NCBI GenBank assembly: GCA_001048675.1 | Contig: CCKK01000017.1 | Span: 1 to 64,000, forward strand | Origin: Vibrio diabolicus | GTDB taxonomy: Bacteria; Pseudomonadota; Gammaproteobacteria; Enterobacterales; Vibrionaceae | Reading direction: 5' to 3' | Length of the DNA: 64,000 nucleotides | Shown here: one piece after another, positions 51,212-62,137 of the stretch | Layout of the letters: the number at the start of each line of letters is the position of its first letter | Position numbering within the stretch: position 1 is the first letter of the stretch | Notes under the pieces: model-generated | What the model was told of the DNA's origin: nothing | Database searches by the model: none | The model's input: only the letters and a program-made list of their open reading frames with translations | Position numbers and translations under genes: made by a program

Positions 51212-51235
51212 GTCTTATCCTCTATCTGCGCTTAT

Positions 51236-52105
51236 CTAAAGGGCAAAACTGCCCGCGAGTGTCGAAAGTATCAAGTTCCAACCATCGACCAATACGAACA
51301 GCATCAACTTGAACGGCAACGAAACAATCATTGGTGACAACATCATCATACCCATTGCCATCAGTACCGACGCTACCACGAGGTCAATAATCAAAAACGG
51401 CAAGAAGAGCATAAAGCCAATCTGGAATGCAGTTTTTAGCTCCGAGGTGATGAAAGCAGGAATCAACACCGCCATCGACACATCTTCTGGATTATCGACT
51501 TGCTCTCCTGACATGGTTACAAACGTCTCCAAGTCTTTGATTCGGGTCTGTTTAAGCATAAATGCTTTCATTGGCGCTTGTGCAGCATCAAATGCTTCTC
51601 GAGCCGTGACTTGCTCGTTCAAATAAGGCTGAACGGCTTTATCGTTGATTTCGTTCAGGACGGGAGACATAACAAAGAAGGTCAAAAACAGCGCTATACC
51701 AATGATGACCTGATTAGACGGCGTTTGTTGCAAACCCATTGCCTGACGCAATATCGACATCACCACCACAATTCGAGTAAACGACGTCATTAAAATCACC
51801 ATGGCTGGCAAGAAGCCAAGCATGGTCATTAACGCTAGGATTTGTAGCGTAACCGAGTAATCTTCACTGCCATCTGGGTTTGTGGTCATGGTAAACGCAG
51901 GGATGCCACCACCACTAGAAACGGACATAGCACGACTGGCGCCAGTATCACTTTGCATCGCCTGAACAGTGACGCTACTTCCATCAGCCAAGTTGTCAGG
52001 CAGAGCAGACTCCTCTGCCTCAGCAAACGAAAATGAAGAAAACAGCACACCGACGAAAAGCAACAACGTGCTCAGGAGCAAACGAATCGGGTTACCCTTT
52101 GTCAT
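51236..52105 (-). CDS. fliP: Flagellar export protein FliP
   Basis: Core subunit of the export gate, 289 residues. Has an N-terminal signal sequence ([30 protein letters not shown]) and four membrane segments. Signatures: [41 protein letters not shown] and [26 protein letters not shown]. It overlaps fliO by 14 bases. Confidence 0.95.
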
Positions 52106-52505
52106 GTTTTTTGATCAGTTGGCTAAATTGAGTCGCAAAAGCATTGGTCGCCAACTCTTCCTCTTTCAGTGGCTTATCTAACTTGGCTAACGTTTGGATT
52201 GATTGGCTGGTAATTCCAACCAAAAACTGCTCTTCACCCACTTGAACTACGGCGATTCTTTCTTTGGTGCCCACTGGCAACTGACTCACAATACGCAAGC
52301 CTTTTTGTTGTCCCATCGCAGGCACTTGCATACGTTTAAGTAGCCAAGCCAACAAAAGAATCACGCCGATCACAAGCACAAGCGAGCCCAGTGTCGTCGC
52401 AAGATCCAGATTATTTGGTGCGGCAGCAAATGCATAAGGAGCACTCAGCATTAAGCTCAGTGCTCCAGTGATTTGCGTCAATCGCGTTTTGACTGAGCAG
52501 CTCAT
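52092..52505 (-). CDS. fliO: Flagellar assembly protein FliO
   Basis: Helps assemble the FliP ring. It has 137 residues: a possible N-terminal signal, one membrane helix (about 35-62, [21 protein letters not shown]), and a cytoplasmic domain ([32 protein letters not shown]) typical of the family. It lies one base after fliN. Confidence 0.92.
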   Translation of the reverse strand: MSCSVKTRLTQITGALSLMLSAPYAFAAAPNNLDLATTLGSLVLVIGVILLLAWLLKRMQVPAMGQQKGLRIVSQLPVGTKERIAVVQVGEEQFLVGITSQSIQTLAKLDKPLKEEELATNAFATQFSQLIKKHDKG

Positions 52506-52506
52506 C

Positions 52507-52917
52507 TTAACGTAGCTTCTTAATTCGTTCAGTTTGGCTGATCACATCCGTCAAACGGATACCAAACTTATCGTTCACGACCACGACTTCGCCATGCGCA
52601 ATCAGTGTACCGTTGACTAATACGTCCAATGACTCGCCCGCTAGACGATCCAACTCAACAACCGAACCTTGGTTCAACTGCAATAAGTTCCGAATGCTGA
52701 TTTGTGAACGACCGACTTCCATCGAAATCGTCACCGGAATATCCATGATGGTGTCGAGTTTACGACGCTCATCTTCGGTAATTGGGCTTGAAGTGTCTTT
52801 TAGCTCTTCCAGTGGCGCGGCCAATACTTCATCTACGTCAACAGAAGGTGCAGACGGGTCTTCGCCAAGAGCGGCTGCCCATTCATCTGCTAGCTTTTGA
52901 TCGTCACTTGGTTCCAT
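52507..52917 (-). CDS. fliN: Flagellar motor switch protein FliN
   Basis: C-ring subunit, 136 residues. Acidic N-terminal half, then a SpoA domain (about 55-134): DIPVTISMEVGRSQISIRNLLQLNQGSVVELDRLAGESLDVLVNG. Follows fliM with a 59-base gap and overlaps no neighbour. Confidence 0.95.
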   Translation of the reverse strand: MEPSDDQKLADEWAAALGEDPSAPSVDVDEVLAAPLEELKDTSSPITEDERRKLDTIMDIPVTISMEVGRSQISIRNLLQLNQGSVVELDRLAGESLDVLVNGTLIAHGEVVVVNDKFGIRLTDVISQTERIKKLR

Positions 52918-52976
52918 TTTTCTATCCTGTGTTAAGCCTTATTTAATGCCAAAGCATGTCTGTTCAATAAGGTATC

Positions 52977-54023
52977 TTAATCGTCTATATCGTCTTCATT
53001 CTCAAGCTCAGACATGATGTCTTTGCCCAAGAAAGCTAAATCTGTTTTGACTACATGTGGGCGCTCAATTTCCTCAGAAATTTGCACCGCTAATTTGTCT
53101 TCCGAACGGCCCATTTTTACGCGATAGGTCGGCAGGTCTTCCACAAACATTGTCGCATGTTCTGGCATTTCAATCGGGATGATGTCACCCGGTTGCAATT
53201 CCATGAGGTCACGCAAAGAGATGTCTTTTTCAAGCAAGTTAACGCGGAAGTTAACCGGACAATCCATAATCTCTTCACGTAATGCTGAGCTCCAACGGAC
53301 GTCTGTCTCCATCTTGTCGGACTGAACACCTGCATCCAACAGTTCACGAATCGGCTCAACCATGGAGTAAGGCATAACGACATGAAAATCGCCGCCGCCA
53401 CCATCGACCTCAATGTGGAAAGAACTCACGACAATCACTTCTGTCGGGCTGACAATGTTAGCCATACTTGGGTTAACTTCAGAGTCGAGATATTCGAACT
53501 CCACCCCCATCACTGGCGACCACGCTTCTTTGTAGTCTTCAAATACAATCTTCAGCAGCAGCTGAATGATGCGGCGTTCCGTTGGGGTAAATTCGCGCCC
53601 TTCGATTTTGGCATGGAATCGACCATCCCCACCAAAGAAGTTTTCTACCAGAATAAAGACTAAGCGAGCCTCCATGGTGATCAATGCTGTACCTTTTAAC
53701 GGACGAAAACGCACCATGTTCAAACTGGTTGGCACGTACAATGTGTTTTGGTATTCGCCAAACTTCATCATCTGCACGCCATTGATCGACACTTCTGCCG
53801 TTTTACGCAGCATATTAAACAGACTAATACGCATGTGTCGTGCAAAGCGCTCGTTGATAAGTTCGAGCGTCGGCATTCGACCACGTACAATCCTGTCTTG
53901 CGACGAGAAGTCAAAATTGACGGCACCTTCGTTGTCGTTTTCTATCGGTTCATCGACGTCATCAACATCGTCAACCCCGTGCAATAGCGCATCAATTTCG
54001 TCTTGGCTTAATAGATCGGTCAC
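52977..54023 (-). CDS. fliM: Flagellar motor switch protein FliM
   Basis: C-ring subunit that binds CheY-P and sets rotation sense. It has 348 residues. The N-terminal CheY-binding motif is LLSQDEIDALLHGV (about 4-17), followed by an acidic linker, the middle domain (GGDGRFHAKIEGREFTPTERRI and others) and the C-terminal SpoA domain. It starts seven bases after the fliL stop. Confidence 0.95.
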   Translation of the reverse strand: MTDLLSQDEIDALLHGVDDVDDVDEPIENDNEGAVNFDFSSQDRIVRGRMPTLELINERFARHMRISLFNMLRKTAEVSINGVQMMKFGEYQNTLYVPTSLNMVRFRPLKGTALITMEARLVFILVENFFGGDGRFHAKIEGREFTPTERRIIQLLLKIVFEDYKEAWSPVMGVEFEYLDSEVNPSMANIVSPTEVIVVSSFHIEVDGGGGDFHVVMPYSMVEPIRELLDAGVQSDKMETDVRWSSALREEIMDCPVNFRVNLLEKDISLRDLMELQPGDIIPIEMPEHATMFVEDLPTYRVKMGRSEDKLAVQISEEIERPHVVKTDLAFLGKDIMSELENEDDIDD

Positions 54024-54030
54024 GTTTTAC

Positions 54031-54534
54031 CTATTGAATAACAAAATCTGTAAACAGTACTTTTTCAATCACTGGCTTACCGACCGCAGCGTTTAGCGCT
54101 GCTTTGATATCTTCGGAAGCACGATCGCGCAATTCCACTCGTCCCGTTGGAGAACGCAACTGATCAACCGTCGCCGAAGCAAACGTTGATAACAAAGAGC
54201 TCTCAATCAGTGGCGAATGGTACCGCGCCAACTCTTCATTCTCTGCGCCGCGAACCATTAACTGCGCTTTAATTTGTACCAGTCTGTCGCGACGGTCCCC
54301 AGTAACGTTAAATACAAATGCCTGAGGAAGATTCACGTAGGCAATGGGCGAGGCATCTGATGCCTTCGCTTGAACCTGTTGAGACGCTTCAGCCTGAGCT
54401 GGTTCATCAGAGCCCATGAGAAAGAATGCTGCTGCACCACCGCCAAGTAGCAATACCACAACAGCGATTATGATGATAAGTAACTTACCTTTTCCTTTCG
54501 GCGCATCGGCCCCTTGTAACTGTTCTTCTGCCAT
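54031..54534 (-). CDS. fliL: Flagellar basal body-associated protein FliL
   Basis: Stator-associated inner-membrane protein of 167 residues. One membrane helix (about 16-40, KLLIIIIAVVVLLLGGGAAAFFLMG), an Ala/Gln-rich linker and a periplasmic SPFH-like domain. It ends in PVIEKVLFTDFVIQ, the conserved C-terminus. Confidence 0.94.
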   Translation of the reverse strand: MAEEQLQGADAPKGKGKLLIIIIAVVVLLLGGGAAAFFLMGSDEPAQAEASQQVQAKASDASPIAYVNLPQAFVFNVTGDRRDRLVQIKAQLMVRGAENEELARYHSPLIESSLLSTFASATVDQLRSPTGRVELRDRASEDIKAALNAAVGKPVIEKVLFTDFVIQ

Positions 54535-54619
54535 TGTTGTCTCTTATTGTTCTTTTAGGTTACCGAGATGCTTAAGGAAGTCGTTTGGTAACCTTGTATT
54601 ATTGCCTTTAAACGGCCTG

Positions 54620-56504
54620 TTATGCGTAAAAACTAATTCCATCACGCTTTGAAGCCACATTCAAATCCAGATTGACGTCAGCATCAAAGCTCTCTTCTGA
54701 CTGTCCAGAAAAACCGCTGCCTTGAGCACTTTGACCATGTTGCTCAGCAGTATACCGACCTTGCTGCTGCCCGCTGTTTTGTTGCTGAACAGAAGAATCA
54801 GCCAGTTGCATGCCCTGCTGCGCCAACATCTCTCTCAATCGAGGAAGCGTCTGTTCAATGATGTCACGCGCTTGCGGGTTGTTCACCGTAAAATGCACAT
54901 TAGCCACATCGTTGTTCATCGTCATACGAATTTGCATACGACCTAATTCTGGTGGATCAAGACGAATATCGAGGTTTTTTAGGTTCTTCGACATCATCAT
55001 TTGCACTTTTTCCGCCACTTGCTCATTGGCTAGCTCTTTGGTCAGTTGCAACGGAAGCTGAGCTTGCTGCGCGGCATCAATACGCGCTTGTTGCTGCACG
55101 TTTGTTCCTTGTTGACCCGCCATCGCCTGAAGCTGCCCTGCTAAACCATGTTGAAGTTCTGGTTTATCTTGCTTATCCGCTGTCGCTTTAAGTGCACCAG
55201 CAGCCAATGCGGCATTCACAACTTTCTGGTTAATCTCTCCATCCTTCACGCCTTGAAGCGCAGTCGACAAATGAGCTGCGGCCAACGCATCTGGCATCGG
55301 AGATACTGCGACTTTATCTGCACTCTGAACAGCTTGCGGCTGAGCTGATTGAGTCGCAAAATTAAGGGCTTGCTGAGACATCCCCATAGGCGCAGCCTGG
55401 CGAGCCAAATGATGTTGTACTTGCTGCTCGGCGAGAACCTGTTTAACGTCAGTAGGAAGCGCAACAAACTGGGCAAGATCTTGCTCTGGAATATCGGCAA
55501 TGACCGTCCCTTTTTTCTAACCCTTTTATGATCTCAGCTTCTTGCTGAGTCAGTGGTTTTCCCTGCGCCAGTTTGGTATCTATGAGTTCGAGTTCATCCA
55601 AAGAAACACGCTGAAGCGCATCAATTTTAGAGCCATTCAAACCTACCTCCAGTGGCGATAGTTCATTGGCAACGTCACCACTGACCATGCCCTTCTCGGT
55701 TGGGTGACTGACTTGTTTAGCCAGACCTTGCCAAGTAGCAAACTCAGACGAGAGCTTATCAACATCGATAGGTTGACCATGCTTATCTAAAATTGGCTCT
55801 AAGCCTTGCCCGGCCATTGCCTGCACTTGTTCAAGCGATTGAGCTGATGGCATGTCATTCAAAGCAAGTTCATCAATGTCTGTTGTTTGCCCGTTGAACG
55901 AGTGTTCTAAACCCGCTCGTTGAGGCAAAACTTTGCCACTATCGATGGATGCATTATTCGCTTTCAAGGTTTGATTCGCTTGTTCAATACGACCAAGCAG
56001 CTGTTGTCCTTCACCCATCGCGCTTTTTGCGCCATTAGCAGCTGAAGGGGCGCTCGAGAGTGAACCTACTTTCTCAGTGACATCAGCATCATTTTGCGAG
56101 TACGCGCCTTGTTTGGCTTCCAGTAGGCTTGCTTCATCACTTTGAATGGTGTTCGCATGCTCTGTCAGAGTGTCGCCAGAGCGGCTTTGCTCTTGAATAG
56201 CAGTATCTTGGCTTTCTTGCGCCAACAACTCTTCGGCGTCGTTACTGCTCGCTTGAGCCACGTCTGTGACCACTTCTTGACTCTCAGCTTTGCCAGACGA
56301 AAGCTTGTTAATCTCGGCACTATTTTGCTCTTCACCGTTTAGTGATTTCGTTGCTACTTTTTCTGATTTTTGTGAACCTGAAAACGCATCCGTCAAGGTT
56401 TCTAAAAATCCCTTGTTCTCCGCATTTTCTGTAGGTGCTTGTGCGGCAGAGTCAGACACTGAGGTCTTGCTCGTCGCAGACACATTGGACAAATTCACAT
56501 TCAT
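54620..56504 (-). pseudogene. fliK: Flagellar hook-length control protein FliK, split by a frameshift at A6
   Basis: Measures the hook and triggers the export switch in FlhB. The first 330 residues (MNVNLSNVSATSKTSVSD...EAEIIKGLEKR) end at about 55451. The rest reads in the next frame and contains the conserved C-terminal domain (LDIRLDPPELGRMQIRMTMNNDVANVHF). One A fewer in the A6 run (T6 at 55511-55516) gives EKGTVIADIPEQDLAQFVAL and 627 residues. The start is the ATG at 56504; an upstream GTG at 56558 is less likely. A sigma-54 promoter lies about 100 bases upstream. Confidence 0.87.
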
Positions 56505-56605
56505 ATAGAAATTCTCATTATCAGCAGCTTCGAGCGCTAGGCCGCTGCTAAATTGCACACGGTGGCAAATTTAGGTTATTGGGATGATCATCTACAAAGA
56601 TATCT

Positions 56606-56620
56606 GCAAAAATTACGCCA
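56606..56620 (-). promoter_or_regulatory. Sigma-54 promoter of the fliK operon
   Basis: TGGCGTAATTTTTGC on the minus strand: exact GG-N10-GC spacing, close to the consensus. It lies between fliJ and fliK and would start fliKLMNOPQR-flhB. Confidence 0.72.
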
Positions 56621-56687
56621 ATAACAAGCTCATTGCTGCAATGACAAAACGAGTGTTATAAGTGGAAGCAACATCAACTTTTAAACA

Positions 56688-57131
56688 TTAAAAAGGCTTC
56701 GCTCGACGGCTGTAAAGCAACGTTGAAAACTCGTCCATTTGCTTTTGTTCCCGTTTGGCTTCAGCAAGCTGTTTCTCTTTCTCACGCTTTTCGATCATCC
56801 ACTCATAGGATTTGCGTTCTTTGCGTACTGTTAACCAGTATTCTTGACAGTTTTCTACCTGTTCTTTGAAATGACTTTCTGCTTGTTTCTGCTTAGATAA
56901 CGTTTCGTCTAGCTGAGTGAGAAAGCGATTTAAATGCCCATATTCGCTTGCCGTTAAGCCAGCCTGGCCACGGTCGATAAGCTGTTGGCAATAATCAAGG
57001 CGATACTTTTCGATTTGCTCAACCTGACGGTAATAATCTTCAAGTTCAGAGCGCGCTTTGTTCAGCGCAAGTACGGCTTGATCTTCACGCTCTTTAGTCT
57101 GCTCAAGTAGGAACTCCATCGCATTGTTCAT
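56688..57131 (-). CDS. fliJ: Flagellar export chaperone FliJ
   Basis: Coiled-coil protein of 147 residues that connects the FliI ATPase to FlhA and escorts chaperones. Almost all of it is helical with many Gln/Glu/Lys. Identified by length, coiled-coil pattern and position after fliI. It starts six bases after the fliI stop codon. Confidence 0.92.
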   Translation of the reverse strand: MNNAMEFLLEQTKEREDQAVLALNKARSELEDYYRQVEQIEKYRLDYCQQLIDRGQAGLTASEYGHLNRFLTQLDETLSKQKQAESHFKEQVENCQEYWLTVRKERKSYEWMIEKREKEKQLAEAKREQKQMDEFSTLLYSRRAKPF

Positions 57132-57137
57132 GCGCTA

Positions 57138-58457
57138 TCACCCGCCCAAAATGTTTCTAAGCATGTTGACGCACATATCGTATGGCACCGATTCTTTCAT
57201 GCTCTGCTGTAAGTATTCGTCTAACTTCGGCTTCAATGTAAACGCACCATCGATAGCAGGATCGGTGCCCGGCTTGTACGCCCCAATCGAGACCAAATCT
57301 TGGTTCTTGCGGCAAATCGACAAGACCTGACGTACGGCTTTCGACATCAGAACATGTTCTTCAGTGGTGATTTGCGGCATAACACGGCTCACCGACTTTT
57401 CGACGTCAATCGCAGGATAATGACCTGCATCCGCCATTTCACGGGACAGCACAATGTGACCATCAAGAATTGCCCGCGATGCATCCGCAATCGGGTCTTG
57501 TAAATCATCGCCCTCGGTCAACACGGTAAAGAACGCCGTAATTGAGCCTTGTTCGGCGCTTCCGTTACCCGCACGCTCAACCAAAGCAGGTAGCTTGGCG
57601 AACACAGATGGCGGATAGCCTTTTGTCGCTGGCGGCTCACCAACAGAAAGGGCGATTTCACGCTGTGCTTGCGCAAAACGCGTCAAGGAATCCATCAATA
57701 ACAGAACGTCCAAACCTTGATCGCGAAAGTACTCGGCAATGGTTAAGGCGGTTTGACAGCCTTTCAAACGCATCAATGGTGAAGCATCGGCAGGCGCAGC
57801 CACCACGACAGAGCGACGTCGTCCATCCTCACCTAAAATCTCTTCGATAAACTCTTTAACTTCGCGTCCACGCTCACCTATCAGACCGACCACAACAACT
57901 TGTGCGGTTGTACCTCGCGTCATCATGCCAAGCGTGACCGATTTACCCACACCAGAGCCAGCAAACAGACCGATACGCTGACCTTTACCTACCGTCAATA
58001 ATCCGTTAATCGCTTTCAAACCCACATCAAGTGGCTCTGAAATTGGCTTTCGAGCCAGCGGGTTGATTGGCTCAGCATTAAAAGAGGCGCGGTGATCGGT
58101 ATACAACGGGCCAAGTCCATCAAGCGGATTACCAACCCCGTCAATCACGCGACCAAGCAACTCCATGCCAACAGGCAAGCCAGCGTCACTGGTTAATGGC
58201 GTCACTCTAGCGCCAGGCAAAATGCCCGTAATTTGCTCGCTTGGCATCAAAAATAGGTTATCGCCTGAAAAACCGACGACCTCGGCTTCCATCTGACCGG
58301 ACATGGTTTCCACTAAGCATAAACTGCCAATTGGCGCGCGACAGCCTGTCGCTTCCAACGTTAACCCAACCACTCGAACTAGTTTGCCAGAGGCAACTGG
58401 GCGCGTCGTTAAGCCTTCAACTTTGTAGTTTCTTAAACGGTCAGCCAATGCTTGCAT
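57138..58457 (-). CDS. fliI: Flagellum-specific ATPase FliI
   Basis: Hexameric ATPase that powers export. It has 439 residues. Walker A is [17 protein letters not shown] (about 164-180), Walker B is [22 protein letters not shown], and the sequence is related to F1 beta. It is preceded by fliH, three bases away. Confidence 0.95.
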   Translation of the reverse strand: MQALADRLRNYKVEGLTTRPVASGKLVRVVGLTLEATGCRAPIGSLCLVETMSGQMEAEVVGFSGDNLFLMPSEQITGILPGARVTPLTSDAGLPVGMELLGRVIDGVGNPLDGLGPLYTDHRASFNAEPINPLARKPISEPLDVGLKAINGLLTVGKGQRIGLFAGSGVGKSVTLGMMTRGTTAQVVVVGLIGERGREVKEFIEEILGEDGRRRSVVVAAPADASPLMRLKGCQTALTIAEYFRDQGLDVLLLMDSLTRFAQAQREIALSVGEPPATKGYPPSVFAKLPALVERAGNGSAEQGSITAFFTVLTEGDDLQDPIADASRAILDGHIVLSREMADAGHYPAIDVEKSVSRVMPQITTEEHVLMSKAVRQVLSICRKNQDLVSIGAYKPGTDPAIDGAFTLKPKLDEYLQQSMKESVPYDMCVNMLRNILGG

Positions 58458-58460
58458 GGA

Positions 58461-59261
58461 TTACTCACCCTCTTGATGACGGTTTGCACCACAAAAACTG
58501 TGCAACACGCTTTTGACGCGCTCTTCCATACGGTAGTTAATGCTTGATTCACCCGCTTCAATCTGGACGTCGCCTCGATTGAGTGATGGCTCAGCAACCA
58601 ACGTCCAGTTGCGGCAATCAAGGTCTTCTTCGCCGTAGGCTGAACGAATAATCGCAACGTCTTCTGGATTCAGGTGCAAGGTAATGGGGTGACCTGATAT
58701 TGGCAGCGCTTCAACCGACTGCTTAACCGTGTCTAAAATAATTTGAGGGTTGGTTTGCACTTCGACATGCACGACTTCTTTAACTAAACAGAGCACCATG
58801 TCCACCAGCTGCTTTTCAACCTGAGCATTCATTAGCTCTAACGGCTGAGCAAACTGGTTCGCTAAGTTCATAAAGGTTTCGACTTGCTGCTGAATATATT
58901 CTTGGCCTGCGGTCACGCCTTCGGCTTTTCCAAGCTCCAGCCCTTCAGCATGGCCCGCTTGCAGGCCTTCTTCTTTGCCTTTGTCGTAACCTTGCTTAAA
59001 GCCGGCTTCTTGACCTTGATACAAACCTTCCTGATAAGCGCCTTGCTTGATCAGCTCTATCTGCTCTTCGGTTAGCTCAAGTGCTTGCTCTTCTTCTGGT
59101 TCTTCAAGATTCGGTACCCAACCCGGGTCATAGTTAAACGCGGTTTGTTTTGCTTGCTTGGCTTTGGGCTCGCCGTAATCAGGCAACCCCCAACGTTGTG
59201 GTTCGATCATCGAATCATCTTCATCAGGACGGATAAATCCACGTTTTCTTTCGCCAGCCAT
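58461..59261 (-). CDS. fliH: Flagellar export regulator FliH
   Basis: Binds and restrains FliI and anchors it at the C-ring. It has 266 residues. A middle segment carries Gly-spaced helices (GAYQEGLYQGQEAGFKQGYDKGKEEGLQAGHAEGLELGKAEG), the Gly-zipper repeat typical of FliH. The C-terminal domain follows. Confidence 0.94.
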   Translation of the reverse strand: MAGERKRGFIRPDEDDSMIEPQRWGLPDYGEPKAKQAKQTAFNYDPGWVPNLEEPEEEQALELTEEQIELIKQGAYQEGLYQGQEAGFKQGYDKGKEEGLQAGHAEGLELGKAEGVTAGQEYIQQQVETFMNLANQFAQPLELMNAQVEKQLVDMVLCLVKEVVHVEVQTNPQIILDTVKQSVEALPISGHPITLHLNPEDVAIIRSAYGEEDLDCRNWTLVAEPSLNRGDVQIEAGESSINYRMEERVKSVLHSFCGANRHQEGE

Positions 59262-59332
59262 GGGTTACCTATTATGTATTCGATTAAGAAGTGAGGGCGC
59301 TCCGCAATAGGATAATCGCGGAGCAATAGAGA

Positions 59333-60388
59333 TTATAAGAACTCGTCCGCACCGCCAGACAACATGAGTTCGCCTGCATCGGCCATGCGACGAGCGATCG
59401 CTAGGATTTCTTTCTGTGCCGCTTCGACATCCGCTACGCGAACTGGCGGCATCGCTTCGATGTCATCACGCATCATCTCAGCCGCTCGTTTCGACATGTT
59501 CTTAAATACTTTTTCACGCAGAGAATCGTCGGCACCTTTAAGTGCTTTTTGCAACACGTCTTGTGGTACATCACGCAGCAGTTTCTGAATACCTTGATCG
59601 TCCACTTCGACTAAGTTTTCGAAGACAAACATCAAGTCTTGAATTTGCGTCGCCATGTCTTCGTCTTGATCGCGAATCTGTTCCATCAACAAACCTTCGA
59701 CGTTGTTGTCTAGATAGTTCATGATCTCCGCTGCCGCTTTCAGGCCGCCAATCTTGGCTGCTTGAGCGCCAGCTTGGCCCGCGAACTGTTTCTCCATGAT
59801 TTCGTTCAGCTCTGCCAGTGCCGATGGCTGAACTTCTTCAAGGTTGGCAATACGCATCATCAGATCCAAACGCACGCGCTCAGGGAACTGGGACAAAATC
59901 TCCGCGGATTGGTCTGCTTCTAAATAAGACAATACAATGGTTTGGATCTGCGGGTGTTCGTTGACAATGATGCTCGCCACTTGTCGTGGGTCCATCCATT
60001 TCAGCGAATCCAAGCCTTTTGAACCCGTACCAAGTAGGATCTGGTCAACCAAGTTGTTGGCTTTGTCTTCACCAAGAGCCGCTACCAGTGCATTACGCAT
60101 GAAGTCTTCGCTGCCCATGCCGATGTTGGTGTATTTCTGGATGTCCTCCAAAAACGCACGGTGAACGGCTGACACCTTGTCTTGGCTGAGATCTTTCGCC
60201 TTAGCCATCGCACTACCCACACGCTGGACCTGTTTTGGCTCTAGGTGACGAATAATGCCAGCGGCATCTTGTTCATTGAGGCTCAGTAGCAAAATTGCTG
60301 CTTTTTCTTCGCCAGTAATGGTTGAGACATCCAGCTCAACTGGCATTCCCGCGGCGTTGTCATCTTGAGGTACGATATCGTTAGCCAT
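59333..60388 (-). CDS. fliG: Flagellar motor switch protein FliG
   Basis: Rotor protein that contacts the stators. It has 351 residues from the ATG at 60388 (MANDIVPQ), which overlaps the fliF end by eight bases; an in-frame ATG two codons upstream is possible. The C-terminal stator-contact helix has the charged pattern FKNMSKRAAEMMRDDIEAMPPVRVADVE. Middle-domain motif is DPRQVASIIVNEHPQ. Confidence 0.95.
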   Translation of the reverse strand: MANDIVPQDDNAAGMPVELDVSTITGEEKAAILLLSLNEQDAAGIIRHLEPKQVQRVGSAMAKAKDLSQDKVSAVHRAFLEDIQKYTNIGMGSEDFMRNALVAALGEDKANNLVDQILLGTGSKGLDSLKWMDPRQVASIIVNEHPQIQTIVLSYLEADQSAEILSQFPERVRLDLMMRIANLEEVQPSALAELNEIMEKQFAGQAGAQAAKIGGLKAAAEIMNYLDNNVEGLLMEQIRDQDEDMATQIQDLMFVFENLVEVDDQGIQKLLRDVPQDVLQKALKGADDSLREKVFKNMSKRAAEMMRDDIEAMPPVRVADVEAAQKEILAIARRMADAGELMLSGGADEFL

Positions 60389-62123
60389 TGTCATTCATCC
60401 AGTTTTTCACTACTTGAGCAGCAAGTTCAGGTTCATTCGCCACCAGAGCGCGAACCGCTTTCAATACATCTTCATCTTTATGAAGGTTTGGCAAATCAAT
60501 ACTTGAACCAAACTCAAACAGTTCGCTGCTTTCAATGTCGCTGCCAATCAGGCTAGTTTCACCATCCGCACCAATCGGCAAGCCGTCTGGTCCGTACATT
60601 TCGTCTTCGTCATCACTGGTAGGGTTAAGCAATTTCTTCATTGCTGGACGAACCAATACCAATACGACAACGATGATCACCAATGCACTTGCGAACCAAC
60701 GAACCCAGTCACTGAAGTTAGGGTGCTCCCAAATTGGTGGTTCTTCCAGCTGTTCAGCCTCAGGCTCTGCAAACTTCACACTCAGTACATTCAACAAATC
60801 ACCACGGCCTTGGTCAAAACCGACCGTACCAATTAAGACTTGGCGAATAGCATTAATTTCCGATTCGGACATAGGGGTATAGGTCACTTCTCCCGTATCT
60901 GGGTTGACCTGACGACGGTCCTTAATCGCAACAGAAACTGTCTGACGAGCAACCGTCCCTGTCTGCTTACGCTCATGGCTGATGGTGGTATCAAGCTCAA
61001 AGTTACGCGTGGATTCTTTACGCACCGAACCCTGTCCCATGACAGAACCGTCTTTCATCTGAGCCACATCTTGCGGAATAGAGGCATCCGCTGGAGGCTG
61101 ATTACTTAACGCCCCCGGAATACCCGCTACCATATTGCCGTTATTGTAATCTTCTAATGCGTACTCACTGCGGGTTGCAGGGGTATTGGGATCAAAGCGT
61201 TTGCGAGTTTGTTCAACCGCGCTGAAATCCATTTGGATATCGACCTGCGCCGTGTAGTTGCCATAACCTAAAATAGGTAATAGCACTGAATCAATTTTTT
61301 CACGCAGCGCTTGTTCCTGGCTACGCTCTAATTCTTGCTCTTTGCGTCGCGCAGCAGAAGCAGGGTCTTGAGAGCCTGAACTGAGCAAACGACCATGCTG
61401 ATCTGTGACGGTAATGCGGGAAGTTTTCATTCCCGGAACGGCACTCGCCACCATGTCGACGATAGAATCAACTTCTTGCTGTTTGAGGTTCGTACCAGTC
61501 GACAGTGTCAAAAATACGGACGCTGATGCTTCTTGGTTATGACGCACAAAAACACTGTGCTTTGGTAGCGCCAATAAGACTCGCGCTTTACGAACTTGCT
61601 TCATTTCCTCAATCGCTTGAGCCAACTGACGTTCTCGACTGAGTTTAAGGCGCTCTTGCTCTAAACGTTGTGATACGCCAAAGCCCATATCTTGCAGCAA
61701 AATATCATCGCCCGCCTCTGTGGCTTGGTTTACGCCCGAGCGAACCATGCCAAGTTTGATCGAGTTGTATTCGCTCGATTCAACAGAAATGGTATTACCA
61801 TCAAGCTTGTAATTGATTTTTTGCTGGTCCAGATAATCCAAAACGGGGATCAACTCTTCGGTCTCATACGCTCCAAGCGGGCGCATCTCCGGCTCTTTGA
61901 CCCAAAAGAACAGCATCACGATCAATGCAACACAGATGGAGATTGACAGCACAAGTACAACTTGACGAAGTAAATCAAGATCACCCACTGCCATATCAAA
62001 TTTTGACGCACTGCGCTCCTCTAGATCTGGATTTTGACTCTCCACATCTACGTCGGAACTTGCTACCAGTGCACCATCTGAGCCGCCTTCAGTGACGGTT
62101 AAATCTGTAGACTTGTCTGCCAC
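60381..62123 (-). CDS. fliF: Flagellar MS-ring protein FliF
   Basis: Forms the inner-membrane MS ring. It has 580 residues, membrane helices at about 50-71 (VVLVLSISICVALIVMLFFWV) and about 475-495 (WFASALVIIVVVLVLVRP), ring-building motifs in the large periplasmic part and a C-terminal FliG-binding tail. It starts 14 bases after the fliE stop. Confidence 0.95.
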   Translation of the reverse strand: MADKSTDLTVTEGGSDGALVASSDVDVESQNPDLEERSASKFDMAVGDLDLLRQVVLVLSISICVALIVMLFFWVKEPEMRPLGAYETEELIPVLDYLDQQKINYKLDGNTISVESSEYNSIKLGMVRSGVNQATEAGDDILLQDMGFGVSQRLEQERLKLSRERQLAQAIEEMKQVRKARVLLALPKHSVFVRHNQEASASVFLTLSTGTNLKQQEVDSIVDMVASAVPGMKTSRITVTDQHGRLLSSGSQDPASAARRKEQELERSQEQALREKIDSVLLPILGYGNYTAQVDIQMDFSAVEQTRKRFDPNTPATRSEYALEDYNNGNMVAGIPGALSNQPPADASIPQDVAQMKDGSVMGQGSVRKESTRNFELDTTISHERKQTGTVARQTVSVAIKDRRQVNPDTGEVTYTPMSESEINAIRQVLIGTVGFDQGRGDLLNVLSVKFAEPEAEQLEEPPIWEHPNFSDWVRWFASALVIIVVVLVLVRPAMKKLLNPTSDDEDEMYGPDGLPIGADGETSLIGSDIESSELFEFGSSIDLPNLHKDEDVLKAVRALVANEPELAAQVVKNWMNDNG

Positions 62124-62137
62124 ACTTATTACCTAAA

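Noticed and set aside
55500..55520. Programmed frameshifting at the A6 of fliK (and flhF)
   Set aside because: The zero-frame codons are GAA AAA AGG, not the slippery A AAA AAG; the needed shift is +1 and relatives are read in one frame. Error or mutation is simpler.
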